Assembly (NCBI GenBank): GCA_023374025.1
Contig: SIJG01000056.1
Span: 947,470-1,011,469 of the forward strand
Length of the DNA: 64,000 nt
Direction: 5' to 3'
From: Heterodera schachtii
Lineage: Eukaryota > Nematoda > Chromadorea > Rhabditida > Heteroderidae
The notes under the pieces are model-generated. The model saw only the letters and a program-made list of their open reading frames with translations. It was not told the origin of the DNA and did no database searches. Numbering within the stretch: position 1 is the first letter of the stretch; every line of letters starts with the position of its first letter. The position numbers and the translations under genes were made by a program. Positions 12,801-25,968 of this stretch are shown piece after piece.

Positions 12801-15153
12801 CTGACACTTTTGCATTCATTTTGAGAAAAAAATATAGTTAATCCCGATTTTTAGTCGTCATACAAATGGGAAATTGTCATCAGTGGCATTACAACAAAGG
12901 CAGCAACAAAAGATGTTGCCACCGCCACCACCACCATCAAATGCCAACAGCAACAAAATGCCCGCCCGGGACAACACAATTTCAAAGAGCAACAACAGCA
13001 AAATGCCAACAACTGCAACAAATGCCAAAAAGTCGGCAGTGCCAAAAGAGCCGAAACAGCAACAGCAGCAGCAAAGTCAGCCGGCTCTTCCATCGCCAGC
13101 GCCTCAACAGCAACAACCGCAAAAGCGCTATTTGCCCGGGGATATTCGCTACAAGGGACAAGGAACAACAGCAGCATCAAACACAACGCCAACAGCAGCG
13201 GCGAATCAGCAAATGAGCGGCAAAAAAAGTGAGTGGGACATGGCGATTGATGAATGGGAATTGGCGGCACATTAAAATCAGTGGCGCTTTTTTAGCCAAT
13301 TTCTATAAGCAAAATTAATAAAATTGAACCAGTATTTTTGTTTAACCCCCATCCTACGGGCAAATTCGAGCATTTATTAAAAAACCAGTAATGGTTTTTA
13401 TTCATTCCTTTTTGCAAAAATTTAGCCACTATCAATCATCATCAGCAGACAGCGGTGGACAAAAAGAGAATGATGTTGTCGTCGTCCAATGTTGGTGCTG
13501 GTGGTACAACTACAGCAGCAATGGCCTCCAACAGCGGCGGCAGTTGTTCATCATCGGCATCAACAACGATGATGACGAAGAAAATGGGGGCGGCAAACAC
13601 AAAAGGCGGGGGAAAAGCGACGATGTCGCACAAAGGGCACCACCCACCGGTGAATGCCGAATTGGACCGAGTCAGGTGGGCACGGAAAAGCGTTCGGTTA
13701 GAAACAAAATTCGGGAGGGAAATGGCGAAACCGAGGCGGGGGTAGGAGGAATTTTCAAAACAAATTTTTTTTAAACAATTTTACGGGTGCCTTTTATTTT
13801 CTCAATCGTTTACTTCCCCCTCTACCGGAAAATAAAAGAAAAAATGGCTAAAAATTATTTGTTTTATTAGGGCTCGTGAGATGGAGTTGCATGCCCAGCT
13901 GATGGAAGAGCGGGAGAAAGTGGCACGGATGTTGGCCATGGCCAAGGAGGCGGAGCAGTCCGCGGCAGCAACTGCAAACCGAAAGCGCAAGATGATGATG
14001 GAGCAGCAACAGCAACAAATGCAGCAACGACAGGCAGCGGCGCGCAACGGTAACATCAACGGCATCAACGGCGGCACAAACATGGCCAGTTTGGCACGGA
14101 TCAAACGCGAGGCACAGCTCCGTCGGGAGATGGCATTGGCACAGCGTCATAACAGGTGGGTGCTGTGGCTGCTGGGTTGGGTTTGTGCATTGTGACACAA
14201 AAAGGGTCGGATATGGGCAGCCGAATTTAGAGGGGTTTGATATGTCCCGGAAAAACTGTCCCGGAGGGTATACTTCACCCCCTCCCGTGGTTTCTCCTCG
14301 CCCCCGAAAATCAAAAAATCCAAGAAAAAACGGCCTGTCCCTCGTTCGGTCCCACCACCCAAATTTTCAAAAAGGCATAATTTTCCTTTAAAAATTAATT
14401 TGTTTTTATTGGAAAATTCTAGGAAATTTCTAAAAAATGAAAAATTGCTACTCACCCCCGTCAAAGATTTACTAGCAATTTTTTTTAAAATTAAATTTTA
14501 TTATTTTTGACATGTTTTTCCAGAGATCGTCCGTCGTCGTCGTCTCGCAATAAATATGCCAACTACAGTGAAACGGACGAAGACGATGAGGAGGATGAGG
14601 ACGGCGGACGTTATGATGAGGACGAGGAATATGACAGTGACTTGGCCGACTTCATTGACGACAGCATGGTGGATGACATGCAGAGGGAGGACTTTGAGGA
14701 GACACTCAAGTGGGGGCAAGCCTAAAAATTCGTGGAATTATGCCTAACAAAATAGCGGACCCCTCCACGAAAATTTGTTTTTTCATTTACCAAAATTTAA
14801 AAATTTAGCGGAAAAAACCTAGAAATTTTTTCTTACTGTTCGACCAAGTTTTGCAACAAAAAAAATCAACGATTACTTTGCTTTGTGCCAAATAGGCAAA
14901 AACTGAGCGGGATTTTTAAATTTTTGCCGTTTTTACCTTTTTATAACCCCTAACAAATAAATGTTACAAATGTTCCAGGATCATCAACCCGCGCTACAAC
15001 AAGGAGAAGTGGTTGGCCCGCGAGCGGATGATTGACGACCGTCGCATGGACGCGCGCTTCCGCGACGTGGAGGCGGAGGAGCGGCACTCGTCGCGGCTTG
15101 GCCTTGTCGAGGACTTGCGGGAGGCCAAGCGGGGCAGCAAAGCGCTCGGCTAA
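9866..15153 (+). CDS. spt-2: SPT2 chromatin protein / histone H3-H4 chaperone homologue
   Basis: SPT2 binds histones H3-H4 through its conserved C-terminal domain and helps keep nucleosomes intact during transcription. Exons: 9866-10069, 10996-about 11186 (or 11210), 11963-12249, 12567-12749, 12855-13228, 13426-13675, 13871-14155, 14524-14709, 14979-15153. Every junction agrees in phase (the second exon has two phase-0 donors). The N-terminus (MDFKELVNQAERNAKRQERK) is a charged helix. The middle is Gln/Asn/Ser/Thr/Ala-rich and disordered. Exon 8 is the acidic DEDDEEDEDGG stretch followed by DSDLADFIDDS. The last exon carries the SPT2 signature IINPRYNKEKWLARERMIDD and SSRLGLVEDLREAKRG, ending at TAA 15151-15153. 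A 431-bp MITE sits in intron 2. Expansion of CAG/CAA and GCN codons explains the length. Confidence is high from the C-terminal motif. Confidence 0.9.
11238..11668. mobile_element. hAT-like MITE, copy 1 (431 bp, perfect 8-bp TSD)
   Basis: Ends are perfect or near-perfect inverted repeats of at least 22 bp (CATACATGTACAAGGGGTGC at the left end, its reverse complement at the right). The flanks carry identical 8-bp direct repeats CTTCGGAT (11230-11237 and 11669-11676). The interior has C-rich and A-rich tracts and a GC-rich palindromic module (11449-11471). No transposase frame is present. It lies in the second intron of SPT2. The 8-bp target duplication is typical of hAT-superfamily transposition. 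Confidence 0.93.
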
Positions 15154-16892
15154 CGCACGCATTGACTGTTGCTCTGCTTGTGTGGATTTGGTGGCACAAC
15201 GAAAGACAACGAAAGACTTGCGGGCACACAATTCGAACCAAATTTTAGGCCCATTTGTTTGACATTGTAATTTTACGTTTTCCCAATGTGCCTACTCTGC
15301 TCTGCTTTGAATCTGGTGATTGTTGTCACTGGTGGCGATTAGATTGTGATACGTTGTTCTTTTTATTGCCCTTTTTTCTTAATCCAATTTGTTTGTACCC
15401 ATCCTCCACTTTTTTTTTTGGTGGTGCTGGTTGTGGTGTTGGGCTCCGTTCCGTGTTTTTTTTATGCGATGTGATACAGTCAATTCCTACTTTTTTCAGA
15501 TCATTTGGTTGTCTAATCATAGCTATTTTCTTTCATATAAAAATGTCAAAGTGATGACGCTGATGTAGTTGATTAATTACAATTATTAATTACTGGTTTA
15601 AATAATTATGTAATTTTGTGTAATTGCAAAAATGCTTTATGTGTTTGTCTGTCTGTCTGTCATTCATGCAAAAATTTTAATCGCGCCATTGTCCATTTTC
15701 ATTTAAATTTGCTTCGTTTTCTAAACTTACACCAAAATGTCTTCCTTCTTAAAACTTTATGTTTGTTTATATCAATTTTTCCACAAAAATATATATAAAG
15801 GGATAGAAACGGGATTTACACAAATTTAAAATTAATTAAATTCTGATTCAAGAATTTTTCAATATGAATAAAATTCCGATTTGATTTTCAAGAATGTGTT
15901 TTTTTTTTTGTTCAAAAACGGGACTAAAATTTTTTGGGGATTTTCGTTTTTCCATTTCTATGCTTCCCATTAAATTATAAAGCATAATTCTTTCAAATCT
16001 TCTTTTATCTATATCCCCAATTAATATGTTCTGTTCTTTTTTCTATTATTTGTAAATTGAATGTGCGAAATCGAATTAAAAGCGCACAGCAAAAGCAAAG
16101 AAAGGGAATGGAAAAGTTACACTTTTGCGGGGCTGGGGTAAGAAGTGGTAGTGGATTCAGCATTATCATCATAATTGATTTGTACAAATAGCCGCCCTCA
16201 GGCGATTTGAGATTTGACCCAATTCGTCCCTCCATCCCCCAAAATTCGCCCCCGGGGGCGAATTGGGGTGAAAAGGTGCCCGCCCCGTTCAAGCGGTTCG
16301 CCGCCGCCTTTCCCCTTTCTCTAATTGACGCGCTCAAGCCCAACAAATTCGCCTGCCTTCAGCAGCTTTTGTGTCCTCCTTTCGCTGCCGTGAGGAAAAG
16401 CCGCCCATTTTTCAATTTGCCCCCCCCCCCCACGGGGGCGCGCACACTTTCGCCTCCCAGCCGAGGGGTGAAAGTTTTTGGGCGAAAACGCCCGGGGAAA
16501 ATTTTGTTTTTTTTTGGTTTCCGAATTGCGCATTCACCAAAATCCGATTAGACAGAATCAAAATCCCACCAAATTTCACTCCTCCTCCCCCTCACGGTCG
16601 GTCGGATTCACTTTTCTTCGTCGGAATGAATGAATTGCATTTTCATTTCCTTCCGTCACTAAAATTTCCATTATTAGGCTAACAAATCCTTAATAAAATT
16701 TGTACGGTATATAAATGTATTATATTTGCTCTTTAATAAAGCCACCTTCCTCTCTAAAGTGGCCTTAAAAGCATATTTTGACAAAAAATGAAGTTTGTTC
16801 TCATTAAAATTTCGTATACCATATTTCCCCCATTAATAAAATTCTCGCCAGAAACACGGTATTTTACAGTAATATTCTATTGAATAAATAAA
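15154..16892. other. Intergenic: SPT2 3' region and NOAH-like promoter region
   Basis: The first part is T-rich 3' flank. A GC-rich patch at 16200-16600 contains C tracts and G/C-rich inverted pieces (CGCCCCCGGGGGCG near 16245). Open frames here on both strands are low-complexity and not supported as genes. Just before the NOAH-like ATG the sequence becomes AT-rich. Confidence 0.45.
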
Positions 16893-19800
16893 ATGCCAAA
16901 CAATGGTCCCATTCGGCATTTCTCCATCACCCACTTTCTGCTGCTTCATTTTTTGTTTATTACCACCGCTTTGATGCTGATTCCGCTACTCTCCGCCGCC
17001 GTCGCCGATGGCACGGCACAATTGCGCATTAGCATTGATCACCAACAACGGCATTTGTTGGAAATTGGCACCGCCGGTGTCACCAATGCCATTCCCGATC
17101 AAAATGACGGCCAAAATGTCGAGAGTGTTGGTGCCACTACCACCGACTCCTCCGTCCTTGGCGACAAGGACACCATGGAGCAGTGCCCTTCGCCCAAGGA
17201 CACCTCCTTCTTCATCGAACATTTGCGTCCATTTGTTGGCCAAAAGATCGGCAAAAGTCCACCGATGGACATCCCATCGGTGGACGAATGTGCCAAGCGC
17301 TGCTTTAAGGTGAGCTTTTGTGGGGCGGGGAAAGTTGGCAAATTTGGAAACCCCCGGGGGGAATTGAATTTTACTCATATTAAAACCATTTCTGGGACCA
17401 CAAATTATGGTATTTTCTAAAATACACCCGCCCCCCCCCCCACTCTCTAAATTAGAACCCCCCTGAAATAAAGCCCCTCTTTTGAGGAGGGTTGAAAAAT
17501 AAAACCCTGAGGGCTCTTTTTAGGAAATACGGTAATTAATAATCGCTGTTTAACAAAAAAAAAATTTACGTGGATTATGTCCTTAGAATTTTAGTAATGC
17601 TCGTCTAAAAATTCTTTAATAAAATAATTAGAAATTTAACATTTCCTCGACCGTCCATGCCTTCCGGCACCGTCCAATCAAATTAATTAATTTAAAAGAC
17701 CAATAAATTGGGGTGGCGAAGCATCAATGGGCGTCGGCATGGCATTCCCGAGAATACTCTCGGCCACAAAACCAATAAAATAATCCGTGCTCCCCACAAT
17801 GGCTTAAGGATAGATTTGGCATCATTTGTGGAAAAAAAATTACTACATCACATCACATCATATGAAAAGATGAGATAAATTTTGTACAAATAATTCGGAT
17901 TTAAAATGGACAAATTTTTATTTTACCATTAAAATTTGTGCGTTTTTAATGTGTTTTTAATCTAATTTAAAAAATTTAAACTGAAAATAATTGTTTTATT
18001 TACTCACTAAATCCGGGCCTGGATTTTTCCTGGGTTTTTGCCCAGGAAATCTTGGTACAGGTCCAGGCTCTTTTCAAATGCCGAGAATATTTTCATTCCT
18101 CGATTTTTTTTTTAATTTGACCCCTCGGGCACCAAATTTCTCTCTAAGTGTTAGGCCCTTTTTTTCGGAAATTTGCCCCACCAAATGCGCGGCTTTTGAG
18201 GTGGCAAACTGTGCGGGTGCCAACTTCATGCTGGCCTTTGATGGGGAGCCCATTTGTACGCTTCACTCCTCCGCCACTTTGGGTGCCGAAGCCGAGTCGC
18301 CGCTGGAGCCCATGTTCGGCATGAGCCGATTTTGCCTACGGCGTGACCGTAACAAATTTTTAATCGAAAATTCGGCCTACTGTAATTGAAAGTTTTGGAC
18401 CAAAAGGCAAAAAATGATCAGAAAAATTGGTGAGAATTCAAAAAATTGTTTAAATCATTGATCTCATTGACCTTGATCCGACCTAATTAGCTTAATCTGA
18501 TCAAATGCCTATTTAAAAATAGTTAAAAATTAAAACATTATTTTTTGGCTAATTTCTATAAATTTTGGAATTTTTAAATAAAATTCCAATCATTTTTTTT
18601 TTGTTTTTTGCTTATTTCTGTCTAGCGATTTGCTGCCAGATCAGTCAACCGAAAGTGTTTTCTGATCACTCATTTTCATTTCAATTATTTAACAATTTGC
18701 CCAATTTCCATAAGTAAAATTTCAAAAAATATTTTTTGCCGCCAGATCAGCCCATCCAAAAATATTTCTGATCACTCACTTCGCATCCAATTGTTTCCTA
18801 ATTGGCCCAATTTTCCTAAATTTAAATTTTTAAATAAAATTTCAATAGCAAAATTCTTCCTTCTCCTTCCCATCCGTGTTTAAGCTTTTGACCCGGCCAC
18901 TCAGCTGTGTTCCGCCCCGTGGACCTTCCAAAAATTTGCCAAAATTCGGCCCGTCGAAATGTCCGCTGAATTTTTGGTGCAAAATTGGGACGGAAACGGC
19001 GGCGATGGCAATTTGTCGTCCATTTATTCGCTGGACGAATGCCTTCAGGAATGCCACAGAAAGTGGGCACTTTGGCAAATAAATTATATTTAAATCATTT
19101 TTTATGATTTCAAAATTTCATAGGGATAAAACTAAAAAACCCATAAATTCATCCATTTATTTAATTTTCATAATAGGTACCCAATTTATGCAGTTTAAAT
19201 TTAAAACAATTTTTTAAAAATTTGTCATAAATTGGGCATCTCCCTGTTTTCGGAATTTTTAGAATTTCTTTCTAGAAAAAATTCACTTTTTTGAAAAATT
19301 ATACATTGAATTGGCTAGCCCTGAGTTTTTCGTTTTCTAAAATTTCAGAATACATTTTTAGGAATTTTAGCCCCAAATAAAATGAAATGTTCAAAATTTT
19401 AGTCCCAATTAAAATTAAATTTTCGTTTAGCCCAAATTAAATTTTTGCAATTAACATGAAATTTTTGGAATTTTTAACTCCAATTAAAATTAAATTTTCG
19501 AAATTTTTGCCCCAAAGATGAAATTTTCCAAAATTTTTAGCCCAAATTGTGCGGGTGCCCTTTATTCGTCGAGGGGACGCGCTTGTCATCTATCCAAAAT
19601 ATCGCCACAAAATAGTGCACGGATTTCGGCAACACTTCACCCATGATGCTGAGTGGGACTTGTACGAGTTGAACTGCGTCAGAGGCGGGGGATTTTTTAA
19701 AATTTTGTCAAAAATTGATTACACTATACTGGTGGGACTAAAAATTACACAGTTTTGGAGATTTCAAATCTTCCAAATATTAGGCACAAATTCTAGTGCC

Positions 19801-22800
19801 AAAATGTTTTTTCTTGTCTCACTTGTCAGTCTCGGATTCTGCGCTTTGGCCTCGAGTCCTAACTTTTCGACTTTCCTCTTTTTTGAGAGCCGCAGACTGA
19901 TCAAGCACATTCCTTTTCAGTCTTAGTCCCAAGGACATAATTGATCTCAACTTCTCGTTTTAGGGTCTTAATCCCGAAAGATCAAGCCTTGACTCTGAAA
20001 ACAGTGGCTTTTTTGAATGCCTTTCTCGTGTTCCATAAAATTCCTAGTCTTGGTCTCGATTTTTGGTCCAAAAATGGCTCTACTTTATGTTTCTTTCGAC
20101 AATTTCGACTTAAAACTACTCGATTTTACATTTTAGATTATTTCCCATATTTCGAGTTTTGCAATTTCAGGTCCCCTAAACCCATCCCGTTGTGCCTTCC
20201 ACCGAATCCGTCAAGCCGGCTTCACCTCCCCGTTTACGGCACTTTTGCACGGCGTAATGACCCCGGAGGAGTGCCAAAGTGTTTGTGTGGCATTTCTGCA
20301 CGCACTTTCGGCACACCAATCGCGCCAAACGACGACAATCTGTCGCGCATGGACACACAATGCGAACAGCTCAAAGTGGCACTCATTTGTCCGACCAAAA
20401 GCATTTGGGGATCAGCTAAATTCTCTGATCAAACTTGCTCCATTTTTGATTCAGAAATCCCGAAAACTAATTTAAAATAAAAAAATTACCCAAATGGCTG
20501 AATTACTTACTCAAAGTCAAATCAGCAGGGAAAGCCGATTAATCTCAATTTTGATCAAATCCAAACTACCTAAACGGCTAATTATATCAATTTTGATCAA
20601 ATTAAGACCAGCAGACCAATCTTTCGCTGGAAAATTTGGGTCAAACTCCCTAAAAAGGCCGAAACAGACCCTAACCAAGTCGCGATAAAGCCAAAAAATC
20701 TAATTACTGATCAGATTGGTACAATTCTGAACAGCTTTTCCATAAACGGAAATATTTTGAAGAAGCGAATTATTGGCCATAAAATTGTTTTTACAGATGT
20801 TTTTTGAACCATTTGGCATTGCGTTCATTGGGCCGAAATGTGTTGGAACGGATTGAGCCCGGCCTGTCCAGTGGAGAGGTGGACGAATGCATGGACTGTG
20901 AGTGGAACGACTTTTTGAAATTTCAAGAATTTTTTTTCAAACAAAAATCCGAGACTTTTTTCTAACTCCATTCCGAGGCCAATACGCAACCTAAAGGCAC
21001 TCCGAGGCTTTTTTTCGGCTTAATGCCGAAATCAATGCGAGACCGAGAGCAAATCAATCAGGCTTTTCTCAACCCGAGATCCGATTGCCGATACTGAGAC
21101 CCAAAAAACCCGAGGATTTTACCGTTTCAAGACCAAAAAATCTGAGATCTTTCTAGACTTTAAATCGTTGCAGAAATCCTAAAATCGATTCTTGTTTAGA
21201 TTCAAGATTTTTTTTTTAGATACCTTGATTAGAGCAGCCCTAAAAGCGACTCTTATTTATTTTTAATTATTTTTTATTTTTAAATTCCCAGTTAAATTGG
21301 ATTGTCACTTGAACTCGCTGACGCTGTCCGGCTTCTCGCCGCTGAAACTGTTCCGCGGCCATGTGGTGCCAAAAAGGCGCACCACGCCGCCAGTGCCAAT
21401 GCCATCCGCGGCCGCTGGGCCAAGCGGAGGAGCGGACGCGGATGAATGTATGCGTCGCGTTTCCGCGCCGGTCCACGCGTTCCGCGTCCGTTTGCCGCTC
21501 GCCCAGTGCGCCTTTGAAACGGACAACCGTCAGGGCGCTCGTCGACGGCACACCAACACATTGATGGTGAAGGAGGCGAGCACGGCACTGATCACGGCAC
21601 GGGACAAAACTGTGCAGGTGTGAGGAAGGTCGAGACTTATTTAGCAGGCTTTTAGGGGACGTGACGGAATTTCCCCAAATTTTCAGGCCTCGAAATACAA
21701 ATTGAAAATTTTTAGGCCTCGAAAATCCGTTTCAGAAAATTTTTTGGCTTTTGGGTTCTGTTTAGAAATTTTTCTTCTTTTCTGCAAATTTCACTCAATG
21801 TTTACCCAATTTTTCAATTTCAAATAAGCTTACTGTGTTTCCTAAGCCACTATCGTATTTCTGTTTACATACCCACTCATCTATAGCTTTTACCTTCTTT
21901 TTTTTCTAATTTCAAAATTTCATTTAAATTAACTGTCCTACCGTAATTTGAAATTTACATTTCCCCTACAGTATCCATTCAAATTTTTCAAATTTGGCAT
22001 TGGCATTTTGCCTTTCGTCCTTCCACCACACAGGTGAATTGCTACGTTCGTCGAAGGTCTTTTGGCACCGTTGATGATGCCATGGCCCCAAATTATTTTG
22101 GTGGCCCTCCTCCGCCTCTTCTGAATGTACATTTCATACAGCCAAAAATGAGACGGAGAACAAAAAAGAGGGGGAGAAGGACCAGCAACAAGTTGGAGCA
22201 GTACCATCAACACATGAAAACCCTCACCAAATGGTGTCCACGCGAGTGCTTTTGAAGAAGCCGCCTCAATTACGGCCAAGTGACCAAATTGGGCCTACGA
22301 AAACAGCAACAACAAAACAACAGAAGCAGCAGAAATTAAGCGGAGAAAAGCAGCAGAAGCATATCATTGGAGACAGAATGAGGTGGATAATTCACTAATT
22401 AATTAAGGGGATAGGCAATGAAATTAATAATTAATAGAGATAATCACACATTAAAGATGATTTGAGATACCTGTAATTTTTTAAGCAAATTAACAATTTG
22501 ATTGGATAATTAAATAATTAATGCACCAATTAATGATTATAATTTATGTAGTTATTATTAGAGGAAATGCACAAATTAATGATTATAATTTATTTAGTTA
22601 TTATTAGAGGAAAATAAGTTTTCATTAATTTATTTATGATAAAATAAAAAATGAATTAGAGAATATTAAAACAATTATGAGAAATAATAAAAGAAATTGA
22701 TTATGGGGTAAAGTAAAATAAATACACTAATTAATTGAGTGAATAAATAAATAGTAAAATAAATAAAATAATTATAATTATATAATTAGTTAAAAAATGG

Positions 22801-25800
22801 AAATTATTTTATTGCTTTATAAATCATTTAAAAATTATAATTTCATTTGGCCAAACATCAGCCGGGCCCAGCCTATCGTCTGGAGGTGCTCGACGCGTTT
22901 GGCATGCCGGTGCAAAAGGTGGAGCTGGGCATGCCCGGCTTTTTGGAGATTCGGCGCCGCCACCGCCGAACTTTCCCGCACAATTATGCTAATGATGAGG
23001 ACGGATCACTGCTGATCAGTGACCTGAAAGCGATCAATTCCGAAAATGAGGAGGCCACCAATTCGGTGGCACTGATCGATGCCAATGGGTGGGACAATTT
23101 TATAGAAAAGGACATGGAACTCGGGAGGGTAAGGCACTTACTCCTTAATCCCTCCGTCAAATTTTAAAAATTAAAATTTATGCAAAAATACGAAATTTAA
23201 AAAACCTTAAAAAATGGAATATCCTCATAAAGAATTTTTTTTTGTTTTTTTTTTTGAGTTTTATTTCGAACAAATTAAGATTTATTAATTTTTTTTTTCT
23301 TGAGGTTTTTTGTGCGTATTTCTCTTGTCCAAATGCGTGGCCTAGGGGAACGGGTAGCAAAATGCCAAGTCTAACCCAAAATTTGAAAATTCGAAATTCA
23401 TTTTTTTGATCATTGATTCGGTTGCTGTTTTTAAACAATTATCCCGTTTCTCTGCAGTTGTGTTACAAATTTGTCCATGGTGACTTCCATCCAACAAATG
23501 GGCCCGAATCGGCTTCGCATTGGCATCCGATTCGTCCCATTTGGCGACAAGGTTAATGCTGCTTTAGTTCGATCATTATCATTATTGCTGATCAAAAAAG
23601 ATAAGATTAAGGAATCGTTACTGATCATTGATCAGAAGCGAATATACTGATCACTGACCAACTGATAAAATATGTGATCAAAAGTAATGATCTCCGATCA
23701 CTGATATGGACCACTAGATCATGCTGATCAGTGATTAGTATAAATAAAATCAAATCACTGATAATCCATCAATGATATTTGTCAAAAGACCGCCATAATG
23801 GGTCACTTACTCATTAGTGACCAATGAAATTGATTTTGGTGATGGGACAATCAAAATGTTCACTTTTGTCCACAATACTCTGATTATGGGACTATGATCA
23901 AGACTAAACCCACTGTGAACATCTCTGATCGATCACTCACTGATCAATCCCATGATTTGAATAAAAAAATTGCTTTTTCGTCTGGCCTGATCACAATGCA
24001 CCTTAATTATTTTCCAAAATGGCATAGGTCCGTGTCGCGTACCAAGCCGTCGTCAAACGGTGCCAATTCGGTTGCCGCTTGGACTGTAATCGGCACTTTT
24101 ACATTGGCACGGACAGTGGTGGCCAGCAGCAACGGACGGTAGAAATGGAAGCCGATGAAGAGCCGCTTAATTATGATGGTCTCGAAGAGGAAGATGAAGC
24201 CGTTGATTCCGATGGCAAAAGCGGGCCAAAACTTACGGCAAACGAAAACGGTGCCAATTTTGGAGGGAATTTGGCACCCATGAGGCAGTAAAAAAGCTGA
24301 TCAAAATGAGGATTGGCACCAAAACTCGAAAATTCAAAAAAAAAGATCCAAGACTCAGACTCCAATTAATTTGAGGAGCTTTGCCGGATCAATTTGATGT
24401 GTCAATCCACCGGATTCGGCGCCGTGCCATTGCAATGCCAACAACGGAACGCACAATTCGGCACTTTCAATTGGAGGACGAACTGTGGGAAGTGCGAACG
24501 CATGGCATTGAAACAGTTGAACGGGCAGAAAATGATGAGCAGGTGCCGAAAAATAAGGAAATAATCGGGCAAACGGCACACTTTTTGCCCAAGAAATCAC
24601 TAAATTTTGTTGAAATCAAATTCAAAAATTTTCTAAATTTGAACTTTTTGGGGTCTCGTGCATACATGTGCACGGGGTGTCTCGACACACCTCCCCCCCC
24701 CCCCCCTCGTTCGTCGTAAGGGGGGCGGCTGTAAAAGAGGGAGGGGTCGTCGCGGGGAGGGGGTCGTAACGAAGGGGGAAATTTAAAATTAGCACAATTT
24801 CCTTAGCGAAATCAATACAAAATTAAAAAAATTTTCCCGGCGGCGCCTATCGGCACCGCCGGACCGCCCCGCCACGCCCATTCCCCAAGTTTTTTGGGAA
24901 AAACGCCCCGCAAAAAAAGGTGGTTTGATTCGCAAAAAAAGGGCGCCAGAAAAAATAGATCTGAATAGCAAAAAAAAAAAAAAAAAAAGGTCGTCGCCGG
25001 AGAAAAATTTTGGACCTTCGTATGCAAAATCGGTCCCGAGACACCCCCCTGTCTCAATCGTCCGTCGTATGGCCCTCGGCCTGAGACACCCCTTGCACAT
25101 GTATGGTCTCGTGCTTAAATCATTAAGAAAAATTCCGTGTCATTGATCAGACACTAAAATAGTCTGAATGTGTTTATTAATTAGTGAAATTATTTTCTTG
25201 CTTGACCTTGAGCGGAGGGAAGCGAACAATTGCACGGTCATTTAGTTCATTAATTACCCCCAATTAATCAATTGATTTTCTTTAATTGCAAAAAAACCCG
25301 ACAAAAAATTCCTTTTTTTTTTTTTGCAGAAAATGTTCGCCGTCCGTCTTCGTGATCTGAATGTTTTGGCTGCAACACTTTTGGCTGTACTTTTGCTGAC
25401 CAGTGCCTATTTGGCATGCATTATAATTAATGTAAAATGCGTAAATTATAATTAATTTTGAATTAATTTTTACCGAAATTTGTCATCAGGAGGCCTGGGA
25501 AAATTTCTAAATTTTTGAGCCCAACTAAAAAGAAAATTTTTGAAAATTTCAGTGGAATCTGTTGAAAATTGATCAGATTTTTGAATTATACAGTTTGTTG
25601 ACATAATCTCCCGTACTTTTAACTTTCTGATCATTTTTCTGATCAGAACATAGTGTAGATTAAATATTTTGCCCCATTTTATGCCAATATTTTTTATTGT
25701 AAATCAATTATTTTATTTTTTTGCATATTCTCTGATCACTTTTTTTTTATCTGATCAGTTATGGCTGTTGAACATCCATTTGTCGGTGGCCCATTGTTTG

Positions 25801-25968
25801 CACCGTTTCATTGCTTTGTTTGCCCATTTCCAACAGCATGAGCCTTCGGCACAATCATCGGCATTGGCACCGTCGCCATCACCGGCGGATTCAGTACCAA
25901 TTGCGGTGCCAATGCCAACAAAATTTGCGCAAAATTCCACGGCACCAAACAGAAACAGCGAAGAATAG
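16893..25968 (+). CDS. NOAH/NompA-like PAN + ZP-domain transmembrane matrix protein (possibly damaged)
   Basis: Proteins of this layout form apical extracellular matrix (cuticle, sensory organs). Exon 1 (16893-17309) has a signal peptide (LLLHFLFITTALMLIPLLSA) and the first half of PAN1 (VDECAKRCFK). Further PAN segments lie at about 18174-18340, 18905-19062, 19541-19677, 20170-20400 and 20797-20897. The ZP module follows at 21292-21617 (FKLDC, AQCAFETDN, TLMVKEAS), 22034-22100, 22142-22382 (KQ-rich insert), about 22859-23128, 23458-23551 and from 24028 (KRCQFGCRLDC). A basic furin-like site RIRRR is near 24415. A TM exon (25330-25431, LAATLLAVLLLTSAYLACII) and a cytoplasmic tail (25759-25968, stop TAG) complete the order. 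Several junctions do not fit (exon 1/2, a frame change near 19640 and in PAN3, and around 22859 and 23458), so this may be a pseudogene, carry assembly indels, or have exons I missed. LET-653-like is less likely because of the TM. Confidence 0.72.
18628..18815 (+). repeat. Tandem pair of about 108-bp units in a NOAH-like intron
   Basis: Two diverged copies, each starting TTTGCYGCCAGATCAG and continuing through TTTCTGATCACTCA to a segment ending TTGCCCAATTTCC or TTGGCCCAATTTTCC, separated by about 108 bp. Confidence 0.6.
22523..22614 (+). repeat. Tandem pair of 46-bp AT-rich units in a NOAH-like intron
   Basis: Two nearly identical copies containing AATTAATGATTATAATTTAT and TAGTTATTATTAGAGGAAA, one starting at 22523 and one at 22569. 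Confidence 0.85.
23560..23990. repeat. TGATCA-dense intron segment
   Basis: The intron between 23551 and 24028 is packed with GATCA and TGATCA words (for example CTGATCATTGATCAG and ATGCTGATCAGTGATTAG). It has no coding potential. Similar dense patches occur near 46900-47640, 50950-51230 and 54200-54680. Confidence 0.6.
24661..25105. mobile_element. hAT-like MITE, copy 2 (445 bp, perfect 8-bp TSD)
   Basis: Same family as the element at 11238. The left end is CATACATGTGCACGGGGTGT and the right end is the reverse complement with minor changes. Identical 8-bp direct repeats GTCTCGTG flank it (24653-24660 and 25106-25113). The interior is collinear with copy 1: a C tract, a GTCGTAAGGGGGGCGGCTGT-type segment, the palindromic module at 24837-24861, then an A-rich tract. 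It sits in the intron just before the NOAH-like TM exon. No transposase. Confidence 0.93.

Noticed and set aside
16005..16551. Frames of about 114 codons on both strands upstream of the NOAH-like gene
   Set aside because: GC-rich low complexity on both strands, no domain; more likely promoter DNA.
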